Assembly: GCA_023079485.1 (NCBI GenBank)
Contig: CM041084.1
Coordinates: 105,362,967 to 105,426,966 of the forward strand
Reading direction: 5' to 3'
From: Archilochus colubris
Lineage: Eukaryota; Chordata; Aves; Apodiformes; Trochilidae
DNA: 64,000 nt
Position numbers and translations under genes: made by a program. The notes beneath the pieces are model-generated. The model saw only the letters and a program-made list of their open reading frames with translations, searched no databases and was not told where the DNA came from. Of the stretch, positions 62,893 to 64,000 are shown piece by piece. Every line of letters begins with the position of its first letter. Within the stretch, counting starts at the first letter, position 1.

Positions 62893-62995
62893 GAAAGCTA
62901 AGCCCTCAGATTTAATAGTTTAAATGTCCACAAGAAACCGGTATTATCAAGTAAGTACACAAGAATCACAACTTTCTCAATTAATTAAAGAATAC
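60861..62995 (-). other. SS18: SS18 last intron
   Basis: A 2,135-bp intron with a GT donor at 62995..62994 (CAG|GTATTC) and an AG acceptor at 60862..60861. It corresponds by position to the human intron in which SS18-SSX breakpoints fall. It contains a (CA)38 microsatellite and a short GTTT repeat (about 62344..62360). No further exon is recognised inside; frames such as 61416..61709 look like chance. Confidence 0.9.
62815..62890. repeat. (AC)38 microsatellite
   Basis: An uninterrupted 76-bp dinucleotide run in the last SS18 intron, about 105 bases beyond the penultimate exon on the minus strand. The Thr/His-repeat frame across it is an artefact. Alternating purine-pyrimidine runs of this length are able to form Z-DNA and are usually polymorphic. 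Confidence 0.98.
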
Positions 62996-63129
62996 CTGGT
63001 CATATCCATAAGGCCTCTGCTGTGGTGGCTGTGGTGGCCCAGGCTGCGTGGGTCTGTATCCCCCATATTGCTGGCCTTGTCCTTGTGGATAATTGGGATA
63101 CTGAGGTCCTGGACCACTCTGTGAGGGGC
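62996..63129 (-). CDS. SS18: SS18 penultimate coding exon (QPGY domain end)
   Basis: A 134-base exon: two bases completing a Gly codon, then 44 codons. The product runs from PSQSGPGPQYPNYPQGQGQQ through YGGYRPTQPGPPQPPQQRP to YGYDQ, the end of the Gln/Pro/Gly/Tyr-rich (QPGY) domain of SS18. Splice sites are CTCCAG| (acceptor ending at 63130) and CAG|GTATTC (donor). The YDQ ending argues for SS18 rather than SS18L1, which I recall as ending YEQ. This domain is low-complexity, supports self-association and transcriptional activation, and sits in canonical and GLTSCR1-containing BAF complexes. The N-terminal SNH domain, which contacts the ATPase subunit, lies outside the window to the right. Confidence 0.95.
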
Positions 63130-64000
63130 CTGGAGATGATTAAAATGTAAACAAACAAAAAAAGATTGCTTAAGGTGTAAAGAAGGAGAGAACAGTAAAA
63201 GCATTGCATTTTACAACTGAGCACATGTATCACCTACTGCACAAATAGGTCTTTTCCTGCCTAGAAACATACAGGTATCAGTGGTCCCCCTCCCACAGTT
63301 TAGGAGTTAGTTTATGGTGTTGGTCAAAGGTTGGACTGGATGATCTTGGAGGTCTCTTCCAACCTAAAGCATTCTGTGATTCTGTGACAGGGCCTGTGCT
63401 CCAACCACAAATGTTTTTGCCTTTACATATTCATTACCATACATAGGTCCACAGGAGTTCATAGGACATGGCAGAACAAGAAAGGAAATGACAATTCATA
63501 AACATGAACACTTCTGGGATTTGGGGAGGCAAACTCTCCTCCTGCTGCATGCTGCTCCAGTTCCAGAACTTTACAGTGCCAGAAGCAGCCAGACCACCAG
63601 CTGCATTTGGACCTTTAGAAGAGACCAGCAGCAGTGCACTGCCAGAAAGTCAGTTCTGACACCACAGCAGGCAATCAAATGGGATGTCAGGCAAGTAACT
63701 TACACACAAGAAATGTGAGATGTATGGGAAAAACCACCCTCTACTCCTTACTACACTGGTCATCTTAGCTTTCCAGGAAAAGGATAGAAAAACAAAGAAC
63801 AAAAAAACACAACAACTTTGGCCCCAGCCAGTTTTGGCTATAAAAGGAAGCAGTTTTTTGGTCAATACAAACTCCTTCTGCTACTGCTCACAGAGACTAC
63901 TATGGGAAGCTGCACATTACTATCATTGGACAGTGTGGCCCCATGTCAATCAAAATTAACCTCATCCCTTCCTTCCCTTCCTACTTTGGGAGAGATGGTG
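63130..64000 (-). other. SS18: SS18 intron upstream of the penultimate exon (partial)
   Basis: Intron sequence running off the window edge, with a T-rich polypyrimidine region before the acceptor. It contains one CR1 fragment (63312..63389). I do not recognise the preceding SS18 exon before 64000. Confidence 0.75.
63312..63389 (+). mobile_element. Short CR1 3' UTR fragment in SS18 intron
   Basis: Only the 3' terminal part of CR1: GGTTGGACTGGATGATCTTG, then TCTCTTCCAACC and two terminal octamers (ATTCTGTG ATTCTGTG). It lies antisense to SS18. Too short to carry coding sequence. Confidence 0.93.

Noticed and set aside
62712..62894. 60-aa frame ending in Thr-His repeats
   Set aside because: Translation of the (AC)38 microsatellite.
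1..64000. CRISPR arrays, tRNA, rRNA, operons or phage-type systems
   Set aside because: None seen. The repeats present are microsatellites, small tandem duplications and transposons typical of a vertebrate nuclear genome.

Overview
This window is vertebrate nuclear DNA and most likely comes from a bird. It is AT-rich and almost gene-free. Its recognisable interspersed repeats are mainly 5'-truncated CR1 LINEs, several of which end in the ATGATTCT-type octamer repeats typical of avian CR1. There is also a clean solo LTR and one decayed RTE-like LINE. I cannot name the species.

The only gene I can identify with confidence is at the right-hand end, on the minus strand: the last two coding exons of SS18 (62996..63129 and 60834..60860). 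The penultimate exon encodes the end of the Gln/Pro/Gly/Tyr-rich domain, finishing ...QQRPYGYDQ, and the terminal exon encodes GQYGNYQQ-stop. Canonical splice sites flank both coding pieces. The 2.1-kb intron between them corresponds by position to the human intron broken in SS18-SSX synovial sarcoma fusions. It carries a (CA)38 microsatellite here. A probable 3' UTR runs from 60833 down to about 59166, where there is an AATAAA signal.

Everything to the left (1..59165) looks like an intergenic desert downstream of SS18. In human the neighbouring gene on this side is ZNF521, across a large gene-poor interval, so a desert is expected.

The desert holds the following. There is a diverged 49-bp tandem repeat (1..98) and a 218-bp purine tract (430..647). 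An RTE-like LINE fragment (about 7990..9250) has a damaged RT active site and a recognisable C-terminal zinc-finger-like end. An old CR1 lies on the minus strand (13565..13862). Two small coding-like remnants follow: a coiled-coil stretch (17338..17469) and a fragment resembling the C-lobe of a receptor tyrosine phosphatase domain (18547..18852). CR1 copies occur at 27734..28206, 43385..43618, 55781..56010 (minus), 56690..57922 and 63312..63389. A 324-bp solo LTR (49054..49377) has TGTAG/CTACA ends and a 6-bp target duplication, GGGAGA.

The desert also holds several near-perfect hairpins and one 63-codon ORF with a single membrane segment (28997..29188). I see no CRISPR array, tRNA, rRNA, operon or bacterial-type system. 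The points most worth following are the solo LTR, the RTE-like element, the phosphatase-like remnant, the 29960..30028 hairpin and the small membrane ORF.
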